Shown piece by piece: positions 43,373 to 51,835 of a stretch of DNA of 64,000 bases (the first letter of the stretch is position 1; each line of letters starts with the position of its first letter). The notes below the pieces were generated by a model. The model did not search any database, had not been told where the DNA came from, and worked only from the letters and a program-made list of their open reading frames with translations. Source of the DNA: Thioclava sp. SK-1 (lineage in GTDB: Bacteria > Pseudomonadota > Alphaproteobacteria > Rhodobacterales > Rhodobacteraceae); contig NZ_MDHA01000026.1 in the NCBI RefSeq assembly GCF_001705665.1, positions 62,001 through 126,000 on the forward strand, in the 5' to 3' direction. A program made the position numbers and the translations under genes.

Positions 43373-45478
43373 TCAGAAATCGTATGTCAGGCTGGCAGCA
43401 ACCGTGCGGCCATCGCCGTAATAGGTGCTTTGAAATCCAACAGCCGAAACATAGGCCTTATCTGTCAGATTGCTGATATTCAACCGCGCCGTGGCGCCCA
43501 TCCAATCATAGCTGACGCCAAGATCGACCAATGTCACCGCATCCAGCGTCTGCGAATTGGCATTGTCCGCCCAACGTTCGCCAATATAGCGCAAACCACC
43601 ACCCAGCGTCAGACCATCAAACATGCCCTGCGCGATATGATAAGATAACCAAAGGCTTGCACTGTGGTCCGGGGTATTGGACAGCGCATTGCCGGCATTT
43701 TCGCCCGAATCGATGCGGCTATCAGCATAGGAATAGGCACCGTGCAGCGTCCAGCCCTGTGCCAATTGCGCCACGCCTTCCAATTCCAGCCCGCGCACAT
43801 TGGCCTGACCCACCTGCACCGTCTCCGACACGCCACCAATCATCACATTACTGTTGCGGTTCGTCTCAGTCAGATCATAGATCGCAGCACTGAAGAAGCC
43901 GTCAAAACCCGTGGGTTCATATTTCGCACCCAGCTCCCATTGTTTGCCTTTGGTGGGTTTCAGCAGCTTACCATTCAACGCGGTATCAGCCTGCGGCGCA
44001 AATGAGGTCGCATAGGACAGATAGGACGATACGCCACTGTCCCACACATAGCCCAGACCAACACGGCCCGTTGTTTCGCTATCATCGCGGTCCAGATCGG
44101 ATGTGCTATAATTGGTCACATTCTGCCCGCGTTGGCGGTTCCAATCATGACGCAGCGCAAGCGATCCGCGCCAATTGCCCAACTCCAGCTCATCCAGAGC
44201 ATACAGACCAACCTGCGTGACATCGACATTCTTATCTGCCGTATACCACGGCGCGCCGATCGTCACATTGCCATAGCTGGGGTTGGCATAGTCAATGCCA
44301 CTGGCCGTCGACAACCCCGTAAGCGCCGATTCAGAGAACCGCCGCGCGTCCAGACCCAGCGTCAGGTTATGTTCTACCGCGCCGGTCTGCATCTGACCTT
44401 GCAAACGCGTATCTGTGGTCAGGGACCAAGTGTCCTCAGACTGCGTTAAATAGCTGCGCGGCACCATCGTGCCCGTGGGGGTGCCCACGCTAAGCGTGCC
44501 GTAATCCCAGGTGAATTTTGAAAAACGCGTGCTGTTGGTCACGCTCCAGCCATTGCCAAAATCATGATCAATGATCACGCCAATATTGGCCATGCTGCGG
44601 TCGCTGTCATCGGCGCTGGTGTCGGCAAAATAGAACCCGCGCAACGCATCATCGGGATATTCCCCGACAAAGCTGTTGGGCACGCCCGTTGGCGCTTTGG
44701 GTTCGTCTTTCTGATACGACCCCAGAACCTGAACCGTGGTGTTATCCGTGGGTTGATAGGTGGTCGCGATGCCCAGGTAGCCATGCGGATTGTCGAATTC
44801 TTCAACCTCCCCCTTGGTATTGGACAGCTTCCCGGTCAGGCGATAGGCGAATGTATCGGACACCACGCGATTGCCATCGGCAAAAACCGCAGCAGAGCCA
44901 TTGTTGTCAAAGCTAGTGCCAATTTGCGTCGACGTATCCACCAAATTCGCGCGTTTTTGCACCAGATTAAGCACGCCTGCCGGCGAGGCCGCGCCAAACA
45001 GAACCGAGGCCGGCCCTTTCAGCAGCTCTGCGCGCTCAACCCCGTAAATTTCAAAGCTAGGCGCGCCATAATCGGGCCGGAAAGAACGCTGCAACCGCAG
45101 CCCATCCAGATAGACGTTATTTTGCAGATCATAGCCGCGCAGATAGAAACTATCGAAACGCGGATCATTACCATAGTTTTCGGTCACAACACCGGCGGTG
45201 TAACCCAATGCCTCGGCGATATTGCTCGCGCCCTGATCTTCAATCGCATCCCGCGTGATCACCGCGACAGAGCCTTGCTGTTCAAGGATCGGAGTGCCGG
45301 TTTTGGTGGCCGCGCTGGTCGTGGCAACATAGCCGGGGGTGGCAGCGGTTGGATCGGCTTGCCCTTCAACGACAATCGGCGCAAGCGCAATATCCTCTTG
45401 TGCATGAGCTGCACCGATTTGCAGCGCAAGCGCGCTGGCGCTCAGCAATAACAAAGGCAATTTTGAGGTTTGTGGCAT
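43373..45478 (-). CDS. TonB-dependent siderophore receptor (FhuA-like)
   Basis: The 701-residue outer-membrane protein has a signal peptide (LPLLLLSASALALQIGAAHA), a TonB-box-like LAPIVVEG, a plug domain (GSVAVITRDAIEDQGASNIAEAL, FYLRGYDLQNNVYLDGLR, AELLKGPASVLFGAASPAGVLNLV) and a C-terminal beta-barrel ending in TYDF with terminal Phe. Such receptors import ferric hydroxamate siderophores. I use ATG 45478; a GTG 12 bases upstream is also possible. It is first in the operon with FhuD-FhuB-FhuC and the ABC exporter-fold gene. Confidence 0.93.
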   Translation of the reverse strand: MPQTSKLPLLLLSASALALQIGAAHAQEDIALAPIVVEGQADPTAATPGYVATTSAATKTGTPILEQQGSVAVITRDAIEDQGASNIAEALGYTAGVVTENYGNDPRFDSFYLRGYDLQNNVYLDGLRLQRSFRPDYGAPSFEIYGVERAELLKGPASVLFGAASPAGVLNLVQKRANLVDTSTQIGTSFDNNGSAAVFADGNRVVSDTFAYRLTGKLSNTKGEVEEFDNPHGYLGIATTYQPTDNTTVQVLGSYQKDEPKAPTGVPNSFVGEYPDDALRGFYFADTSADDSDRSMANIGVIIDHDFGNGWSVTNSTRFSKFTWDYGTLSVGTPTGTMVPRSYLTQSEDTWSLTTDTRLQGQMQTGAVEHNLTLGLDARRFSESALTGLSTASGIDYANPSYGNVTIGAPWYTADKNVDVTQVGLYALDELELGNWRGSLALRHDWNRQRGQNVTNYSTSDLDRDDSETTGRVGLGYVWDSGVSSYLSYATSFAPQADTALNGKLLKPTKGKQWELGAKYEPTGFDGFFSAAIYDLTETNRNSNVMIGGVSETVQVGQANVRGLELEGVAQLAQGWTLHGAYSYADSRIDSGENAGNALSNTPDHSASLWLSYHIAQGMFDGLTLGGGLRYIGERWADNANSQTLDAVTLVDLGVSYDWMGATARLNISNLTDKAYVSAVGFQSTYYGDGRTVAASLTYDF

Positions 45479-45579
45479 GACAGCTCTCACAAGAAATTAG
45501 ATCGATGGACGGATTTCCCGAGCGTTTAGATCAAGAATTCACTCACGTCTTGAACCAGACCACCGCACCTGCAACAATT

Positions 45580-46461
45580 TCACCGCATCCGCCGACGCCA
45601 TTGTGAAGGCGGCTGACCAAACCGCGCCCGAAACATGCGCGACAAATGCGCCTGATCGGCAAAACCCGTGGCATAGGCAATATCGGCCAGATGCATCGAT
45701 GGGTCGGTCATCAGATCGCGCGCTGCCTGTAGGCGCATCTGCGCGACATATCGTAGGGGCGTTTCGTCAAAGCTGGTTTTGAATGCGCGCGCGAACCAAC
45801 TTTCCGACAGGCCGACAGCCTGCGCCATCTGCGCAACCGTGATCGGCTGCCCCAAATGCAAATGCAAAAATTCGATCAATGCTGCACGATGGGACGCGGT
45901 CAGCCCGCCCTTTGGCAGATCACCGCCTTGCGCATCCGCCTTCGGGCCCAGCACGTCGCCCAACAATGCGGTCAATAAGCCGTCCAGCATCAGATCAGTG
46001 CGGGAGGGGGCTTCAACCTCGGCTGCGGCCATTCGCGCCAAGGTCAAAAGCTGTGACCGCTCCGCAATAAGATGGGTGTCATGGCTGGCCGTCGACAGTT
46101 GGGACAACCGCTGCCCCAATGCGCCGCGTTCCAAATGGAAATCAATATGGCTTAGGGTTGCGGGGCGGTCCAGTCGGCTCCACAATGGCACACCTGCCGG
46201 GATGAATAGCGCACGCGGGCGCTCCAACCGTGCCTGATCTGTCTTGACTTGAAGCTGAGGCGGTTCCGCATCTAAAAAGACCACCAATCGCGGATCGGGA
46301 GAGACATAAAACCCGCCGCCCCCCTGTTCGCCGGCGACATGCCAGACATCGGCCACAACCCCTGTCAGCCGCCGGAATGCCAGCGGTTGCAACGTCCGAA
46401 AACGCGACACTTCGGCCCGCATCTGCGGACGAAATGATGGTGTGGTATACGCGAAGGCCAT
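45580..46461 (-). CDS. AraC-family transcriptional regulator
   Basis: The 293-residue protein has a variable N-terminal sensing domain and a C-terminal double helix-turn-helix (GQPITVAQMAQAVGLSESWFARAFKTSFDETPLRYV, then LADIAYATGFADQAHLSRMFRARFGQPPSQWRR). It lies immediately upstream of the TonB receptor on the same strand. That is the usual place for AraC regulators that sense an internalised siderophore and activate its uptake genes. The ATG at 46461 gives MAFAYTTPSF; the ribosome-binding site is weak. Confidence 0.9.
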   Translation of the reverse strand: MAFAYTTPSFRPQMRAEVSRFRTLQPLAFRRLTGVVADVWHVAGEQGGGGFYVSPDPRLVVFLDAEPPQLQVKTDQARLERPRALFIPAGVPLWSRLDRPATLSHIDFHLERGALGQRLSQLSTASHDTHLIAERSQLLTLARMAAAEVEAPSRTDLMLDGLLTALLGDVLGPKADAQGGDLPKGGLTASHRAALIEFLHLHLGQPITVAQMAQAVGLSESWFARAFKTSFDETPLRYVAQMRLQAARDLMTDPSMHLADIAYATGFADQAHLSRMFRARFGQPPSQWRRRMR

Positions 46462-46605
46462 AGCGCGGTCTTTCAAATATAAGCGGATCGCCAATACCTG
46501 ACTAAAAAGATAAGAAAATTCAACTCGTCTAATTCGATAGGTGTGCGACCTGCGTCACACCCCATACAGGGCCGCAATCGCGACGGCAGCTACCTCCCTG
46601 AAATC

Positions 46606-48972
46606 TCAGGCCACTTTGGCGCGTGATGCCTGCGCACTGTCAATCTGAAAGATCGCCACTTCAGCCACCAAAGAAGACGTTTCACTGCGCAATGTCGCAA
46701 TCGCTGCATTGGTTTCTTCGAACATGGCAGCATTTTGCTGTGTGCTGCGGTCCAATTCATTCGTGGCTTTAGCTATTTCGCTGATGCCGACCTCGGTCTC
46801 TTTGGCAGCATTTGCGATCTGTTCGATCCGTTCAAATACTTTGCGAATGCCGCTGACGATCTCGGACAAGGCGGTGCCTGAAGCATTGACCATCCCGACG
46901 CCGCGGCCAACGTTTTCGCCCGATGTCGTAATCATCTCTGAGATTTCGCGCGATGCCTCTGACGAGCGCTGCGCTAAAGCCCGCACTTCGGATGCCACAA
47001 CGGCAAAGCCCCGCCCCGCCTCGCCTGCGCGGGCGGCTTCAACCCCCGCGTTCAATGCCAGAAGATTGGTTTGAAAGGCAATGTCGTCGATGACTTGTAA
47101 TACCCGCTCAATACGTTCCGACGAGGCCTGAATGGCCTCCATCGCGGTGATGGCGTCTTGCACCACCTGATGACCATGTTCGGCGCATTGCGTGATATCT
47201 TTGACCGTCACGCGGGCCTCACCACTGGAATTGGACACCGATGCCACGCTGCCCGACATCTGCTCCAAGGCTGATGCAGTCTGTTCCAACATGGCCGCAT
47301 TCTGTTCGGATCTGCGGGCAAGGTCACCGGCAGCATCGCCGATCTCTCCGGTAGAGTTTTCGATCATTTGCGCCGATTGGTTAATCCCGTTCACCGCCCG
47401 TGCCAAAGCTTCACTGGCCCGATTGGCCGCATGGCACATTTCTGCAAAGATCCCATCGAATTCATCTGATAGGCGATAGGTCAAATCGCCGTCAGCCAGA
47501 TGTTGCAACCCCCGCTGCACCGCAGACAATGCTTGATCGGTCGTATCACTGATCTGGTTCATGCCTTGGCAAATATCCGCAAAGACACCGATTTTCCCTG
47601 CCATATTGATGCGGTGAGTGAAATCACCACGCGCGCAGCTGGCGACGACACGATTGATTTCACCGATGACCGCCAATTCCGCCTGTCGCGCCTTTCTTTC
47701 CTCTTCGGTCACGCGCGCCTGCTGCGCGGCCCGCTCGTCGCGCAAGGCCTGTTTGCGATCTGCGTCTTCTTGCATACGCCGCATCTTATCTGCCGCCGCT
47801 TTGGCCTCTTGTTCTTGTGCGACAAGGATACTGGCGCGGAAATGCTCTAACGCAGTGCTGACATCAAGCATCTCTTGCAATGAGGAATTTGGAATAACGA
47901 CATCCAACTGACCGCCCGACATTTTATCGGCCGCCATGATCACCCCGCGTACATCATGTGACACGCGCTGGATTGCGCGGCGCCCCAGTATCAATGTTAC
48001 AAACAACCCGGCTACAGACACAAACGCCGCCAACAGCACCAAATTGCGCGCCCCGGCACGAATGGCATTGGCGCGAGCGATAATATGGTCCGCCAGGCGG
48101 TTTTCCATCTGTTTCATCTGCGTGATGCGTTCTGAAGCGGCGGCGAAAAATTCCGGACCCGTAACACCCTCCAGTGACCCGGTTTGCGGAAAGGCCAAAG
48201 CCACATCGCGCATAGTCTGCAATGTCTTGGTGGCCTCTGCATTGTCAATCTGCGCCAGCCAGCCCAGCTGTTCGTCATCGGCATATCTGCGGAAAAAGGT
48301 AAACCCAAGCTCTTGCTGCGCAATCAATTTATCAAGCACCATTAACCGCGCCACATCAAAGCCACCAACAGCAAACCCGCCCGACCCGACCGCGCGTTCG
48401 ATGCCAGCACGTTCCTTCGCCGCCAAAAAGGATGAAAACCCCGAAACAGCCGATGCGATCTCGGCCTGGGCGCTTTGGGCGCCAATATTTCCAATGATGC
48501 TCAACGCTTGCGCGTTCAATCCGGTGTAATATTCAACCGCATCCTTTGGCGAAATCGTTTGCGCATCTACTTGTATACGCAAGGCCGGGCGGCGCGACAA
48601 ATCCTGCTGCATCTGAGCCAGGACCGTACCGACCTTATCGCTGATATCGCGCTGGGCGGTGGTGTCGAGCACCGTGCGAAGCTGTGCGCTGCGCTCATCG
48701 GTTTTGTCACGCTGTGCCGCCAGCTCTGGCCCGAATTGTGCCCCCCTGGAGTTTAAAAACAAGCTGGTCGCGCCGCGTTCGCGCTGTTGTTCATGTACCA
48801 GATTGCTAAGCGCGGCCACGACAACCATTTGCCGCGACACCCGCGACGCATCCGACCATATACGCCAGTTTTCAACGATCAGCATACCGCCTGTGATCAT
48901 AATGACCCCCAACGGGATCGCCAGCACCGCCCAGATTGTGGCCCCAAGGCTCCGGGATTTCACAGCCGTCAT
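46606..48972 (-). CDS. Methyl-accepting chemotaxis protein with nitrate/nitrite-type sensing domain
   Basis: The 788-residue receptor has an N-terminal membrane helix (about 12-33), a periplasmic NIT domain (NLVHEQQRERGATSLFLNSRG... is the typical start), a second membrane helix around residue 315, two HAMP-like regions and an MCP signalling domain. The hairpin tip reads IDDIAFQTNLLALNAGVEAARAGEAGRGFAVVASEVRALAQRS. NIT domains are proposed to sense nitrate or nitrite. No chemotaxis kinase genes are adjacent, and there is no C-terminal CheR-binding pentapeptide. Confidence 0.92.
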   Translation of the reverse strand: MTAVKSRSLGATIWAVLAIPLGVIMITGGMLIVENWRIWSDASRVSRQMVVVAALSNLVHEQQRERGATSLFLNSRGAQFGPELAAQRDKTDERSAQLRTVLDTTAQRDISDKVGTVLAQMQQDLSRRPALRIQVDAQTISPKDAVEYYTGLNAQALSIIGNIGAQSAQAEIASAVSGFSSFLAAKERAGIERAVGSGGFAVGGFDVARLMVLDKLIAQQELGFTFFRRYADDEQLGWLAQIDNAEATKTLQTMRDVALAFPQTGSLEGVTGPEFFAAASERITQMKQMENRLADHIIARANAIRAGARNLVLLAAFVSVAGLFVTLILGRRAIQRVSHDVRGVIMAADKMSGGQLDVVIPNSSLQEMLDVSTALEHFRASILVAQEQEAKAAADKMRRMQEDADRKQALRDERAAQQARVTEEERKARQAELAVIGEINRVVASCARGDFTHRINMAGKIGVFADICQGMNQISDTTDQALSAVQRGLQHLADGDLTYRLSDEFDGIFAEMCHAANRASEALARAVNGINQSAQMIENSTGEIGDAAGDLARRSEQNAAMLEQTASALEQMSGSVASVSNSSGEARVTVKDITQCAEHGHQVVQDAITAMEAIQASSERIERVLQVIDDIAFQTNLLALNAGVEAARAGEAGRGFAVVASEVRALAQRSSEASREISEMITTSGENVGRGVGMVNASGTALSEIVSGIRKVFERIEQIANAAKETEVGISEIAKATNELDRSTQQNAAMFEETNAAIATLRSETSSLVAEVAIFQIDSAQASRAKVA

Positions 48973-49176
48973 TCACATATCCAATTTTGTGATCCGCTTT
49001 CACATTGGCCTACACCCATTCGGGTTAACGCAACCTGTGCATTTTTTTGCGAGCGACACCAGCAACCTTGGATTGAAAAATATTCCTATTAAATTGCAAT
49101 GGGTAAGATATTGATGACGGGCCAATTTGGCCCGCCAAATACTGCGTAAAATTGAAACAAAACCCCGACTCGTGGC
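48973..49176. other. Intergenic gap between MCP and amidase genes
   Basis: This 204-bp AT-rich stretch contains the promoter of the chemoreceptor gene (read leftward) and the hairpin CGGGCCAA-T-TTGGCCCG at 49118-49134, which can terminate the amidase transcript. I see no coding sequence. Confidence 0.4.
49118..49134 (-). terminator. Hairpin terminator downstream of the amidase gene
   Basis: CGGGCCAA and TTGGCCCG form an 8-bp stem around a single central T (effectively CGGGCC with a 5-nt loop). It lies 43 bp beyond the amidase stop on the minus strand. There is no clear T-run after it. Confidence 0.5.
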
Positions 49177-50589
49177 CTATTTCGGGAAGGCCATCGGCCA
49201 AGGGCGCATTTTGGGCCGCAGCTGTTCATACAGCTTAGCGACCTGCAATACGCCCAGATCATCAAACCGACGACCTGCAATCTGCAAGCCCATTGGCACG
49301 CCATTGCTGTCATATCCGCAGCAAACCGTGACGGCGGGTTGCTCGCTTAGGTTATAGGGTAAGGTGAAGCCGATCTGATCCATCGCGCGGTTCACATCAT
49401 TAGTTACATAACCCCATTGCGCCGGAAAGCTGGTATTGGCGGCCACCGGCGATATCATGAAATCATAGCTATGGGTGGCTGCAACTGTGCGCGCGCGGAT
49501 CTCAAGCGAGGCGGTGTAATCGGCAAAGCCTTGCATGGCAGTCCACTCCCGTGCCGGGGCGACCCATTCCATGAACAATGGCAGGACTTTTTCGCGCTGA
49601 TCAGGCCGAAGTGCCGCGACATCTTGGGCGCCACGAATACGCCAAAAACGATCCAGCGCGTGCAATAGCTCATCGCTCATCCATGGGTCGACATATTCAA
49701 CAACCGCCCCGGCGGCTTCGAACAATTTCGCGGCGGCTTGCACCGGGGCGATCACCTGCGGATCAAGATCCATACCGCAGCCTGCGTCCAACTGCAGCCC
49801 AATCACCTTGCCCGTCAGATCAATGTCCAAATCCGTCCATTGGATTGCATTGGCCGGCAGGTTCATATGGTCGCGCCCTGTCGGGTCTGGGCGCGACAAC
49901 ACACCCATCATCATCGCGCAATCCGCTACCGTGCGGGTCATCGGCCCCGCCGCGCGCCCCATATAGGGCGGTGCAATCGGCACTCGGCCAAGCGACGGCT
50001 TCAATCCCACAAGCCCGTTCCATGCCGCCGGGAACCTGACGGAACCGCCGATATCGGTGCCCACATGCAGCGGCCCGTAGCCCGCCGCACCGCCCGCCCC
50101 TGCCCCCGCGCTGGAGCCGCCGGGGTTCATCGCCGTATTCCACGCGTTGCGTGTCAGCGGGTGAAAAGAGGATAGACCCGACGACATCGCACCATATTCA
50201 GGCATGGTGGTTTTCGCGGTAATGATCGCCCCAGCCTCCCGCAGGCGCGCAGCCGGTGGCCCATCTTCTGTGGCCGGCACCAGATCCGTCGCGGCCGTTC
50301 CCAAAGGCACTGGCGTGCCTTTGGTGGCGATATTTTCCTTAATCGTCGCCGGCACACCATCCATACAGATCCCGCCTTGCGCAATTTGCGTGCCTTTCAG
50401 CCAGCGCGCCTCTGACTGTTGCGCCGCGGCAAGCGCCGCTTCGGGGTCAAACGCATAGGTCGCGTGCAGCGTAGGTTCGCCCCGCTCAATCTGGGCGATG
50501 ACCGCCTGCGTTACCTCTACCGGGGACAAGTCCTTTGCCCGATAGGCCGCCACCAGTTGCGTCGCCGAGAGTTCATGCAAAGCCGTCAT
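49177..50589 (-). CDS. Amidase-signature family amidase
   Basis: The 470-residue protein has the Ser-cisSer-Lys machinery of amidase-signature enzymes: the Lys in GVPATIKENIAT, and NPGGSSAGAGAGGAAGYGPL leading to GTDIGGSVRFPAAW with the nucleophilic Ser. It hydrolyses carboxamides to acids and ammonia or amines. GGAAGGAT upstream supports ATG 50589. It is divergent from the IclR regulator gene and probably part of the neighbouring catabolic cluster. It is not GatA in context, since no gatB or gatC is near. Confidence 0.9.
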   Translation of the reverse strand: MTALHELSATQLVAAYRAKDLSPVEVTQAVIAQIERGEPTLHATYAFDPEAALAAAQQSEARWLKGTQIAQGGICMDGVPATIKENIATKGTPVPLGTAATDLVPATEDGPPAARLREAGAIITAKTTMPEYGAMSSGLSSFHPLTRNAWNTAMNPGGSSAGAGAGGAAGYGPLHVGTDIGGSVRFPAAWNGLVGLKPSLGRVPIAPPYMGRAAGPMTRTVADCAMMMGVLSRPDPTGRDHMNLPANAIQWTDLDIDLTGKVIGLQLDAGCGMDLDPQVIAPVQAAAKLFEAAGAVVEYVDPWMSDELLHALDRFWRIRGAQDVAALRPDQREKVLPLFMEWVAPAREWTAMQGFADYTASLEIRARTVAATHSYDFMISPVAANTSFPAQWGYVTNDVNRAMDQIGFTLPYNLSEQPAVTVCCGYDSNGVPMGLQIAGRRFDDLGVLQVAKLYEQLRPKMRPWPMAFPK

Positions 50590-50672
50590 GCGATATCCTT
50601 CCAAATAAGCGGGCTAGGCCGGTTGTTCACGCACGACACAGGGCCAATCAGACTGAGTCGCCACGCATCGTA

Positions 50673-50691
50673 TGTATTGATTAATGATACA
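50673..50691. promoter_or_regulatory. Inverted-repeat operator candidate between amidase and IclR genes
   Basis: TGTATTGATTAATGATACA has TGTAT/ATACA arms (two further wobble pairs) and lies in the 237-bp AT-rich divergent region, 84 bp from the amidase start and 136 bp from the IclR start. An ATGATCAT palindrome follows at 50705-50712. IclR regulators commonly bind such palindromes beside their own gene. Binding is inferred. Confidence 0.4.
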
Positions 50692-50826
50692 GTTATAGTG
50701 TATGATGATCATTGAAATTCATCAAACGATCTGCACAACCCATAATCAACTGCCCAGCCTCAACAGCCAATTTCCGCTATGACCGCTGAATTTTCAGGCA
50801 AAGCGTGAACGCCAAAGGACCGAAAT

Positions 50827-51633
50827 TTGAGCAATTATTTTGATCGCCACGCCCTGTCACAGCCCGACCCTGATGCCGCCCCTGATCCGCTGTTCGTGCG
50901 TGCTGCCGCCCGCGCAATGCAGGTGATGTCGGCCTTTCATGATGTCGACCGCCCGCTTAGCCTGGGCGATATTGCTGCGATCACCGGGCTGGACCGGTCC
51001 ACCACACAGCGAATTGTGCATACGCTGCGAAAGCTGGGATATATCAAACGCGACCGACATGACCGCGGATTTGTGCCCGGTGTCCGGCTGTATGATCACA
51101 TTTTTGACGCGATGCGTATGGACCCTTTGATCCAGGCTGCAGTGCCCTTGTTATTGGATCTGCGCAGCCGGGTAGAAGAGCGAGTTGATCTGTCCCTTGT
51201 CGATGATACACGCTTGATTTACGCGACACGCCTACAGCCTAAGCGTGAAGTTTTGCACGCAATGTTGGTTGGCCTGAGCGTGCCGATGTCATGCACCTCA
51301 TCTGGTTGGGCCGTGTTGGCGCATCTGCCCGAAGACGATGCCCGTGACATCTTGCGCCGGTCGGAAAAACGCGCCTTCACCGCGAAGACTTTGCTAGAAG
51401 AGGACGCGATTATGGAGCGCGTCGCCCAAGCCCGCTCGCAAGGTTATATCATCGCCACTGAACAGCTGCTTCCGGGTGAAATTGGCATCGCCGCCGCCGT
51501 TGTTAATGCGCAGGGCACCCCCGTGGGGGCGGTGACCATCACTGCGATCCTTTCCGATTGGACAGAGACGAATTTTGAACACGCGATGGGTCCCGCGCTG
51601 ATGCAGACCGTGCGTGCGTTGAGCCGGCGCTAA
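50827..51633 (+). CDS. IclR-family transcriptional regulator
   Basis: The 268-residue protein has an N-terminal winged helix-turn-helix (RPLSLGDIAAITGLDRSTTQRIVHTLRKLGYIKRD) and a C-terminal IclR effector domain (LSLVDDTRLIYATRLQPKR..., GWAVLAHLPEDDARDIL, GIAAAVVNAQGTPVGAVTIT). It begins at TTG 50827 with AAAGGA about 9 bp upstream. Lying between the divergent amidase gene and the ABC importer operon, it probably controls one or both. Confidence 0.92.
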   Translation: MSNYFDRHALSQPDPDAAPDPLFVRAAARAMQVMSAFHDVDRPLSLGDIAAITGLDRSTTQRIVHTLRKLGYIKRDRHDRGFVPGVRLYDHIFDAMRMDPLIQAAVPLLLDLRSRVEERVDLSLVDDTRLIYATRLQPKREVLHAMLVGLSVPMSCTSSGWAVLAHLPEDDARDILRRSEKRAFTAKTLLEEDAIMERVAQARSQGYIIATEQLLPGEIGIAAAVVNAQGTPVGAVTITAILSDWTETNFEHAMGPALMQTVRALSRR

Positions 51634-51704
51634 GGAAGACTTGCCCCAAGGGAACCCTCTTGCGCCTCTGGTTTGACCGCTAATATGCAAAAATATTACC
51701 CACT

Positions 51705-51722
51705 TTGTAAACATGTCGACAA
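51705..51722. promoter_or_regulatory. 18-bp dyad upstream of the peptide ABC operon
   Basis: TTGTAAACATGTCGACAA is a dyad with 14 of 18 positions symmetrical. Its reverse complement begins TTGTCGACA, identical to nine bases at 61449-61457 in the promoter region of the aminotransferase gene. It lies 114 bp before the substrate-binding protein start. A shared regulator is an inference. Confidence 0.42.
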
Positions 51723-51835
51723 TTTGGCGGGTTTCGCTTTTACTCTGCCACGCCACAGACAAGGCTGATGCCAGAACCTTGCACAAGACAAGGCCGTAAA
51801 CATTCCAACAGATGCACCGACAGAGAGGATGCCTG

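Noticed and set aside
44564-45451. 295-codon open frame opposite the TonB receptor gene
   Set aside because: It has no domain, signal peptide or ribosome-binding site; the receptor on the other strand is unambiguous.
45479-45579. Iron-regulatory (Irr, RirA or Fur type) box before the TonB receptor gene
   Set aside because: TTTAGATCAAGAATTC resembles part of an Irr site, but the palindrome is not formed well enough to call.
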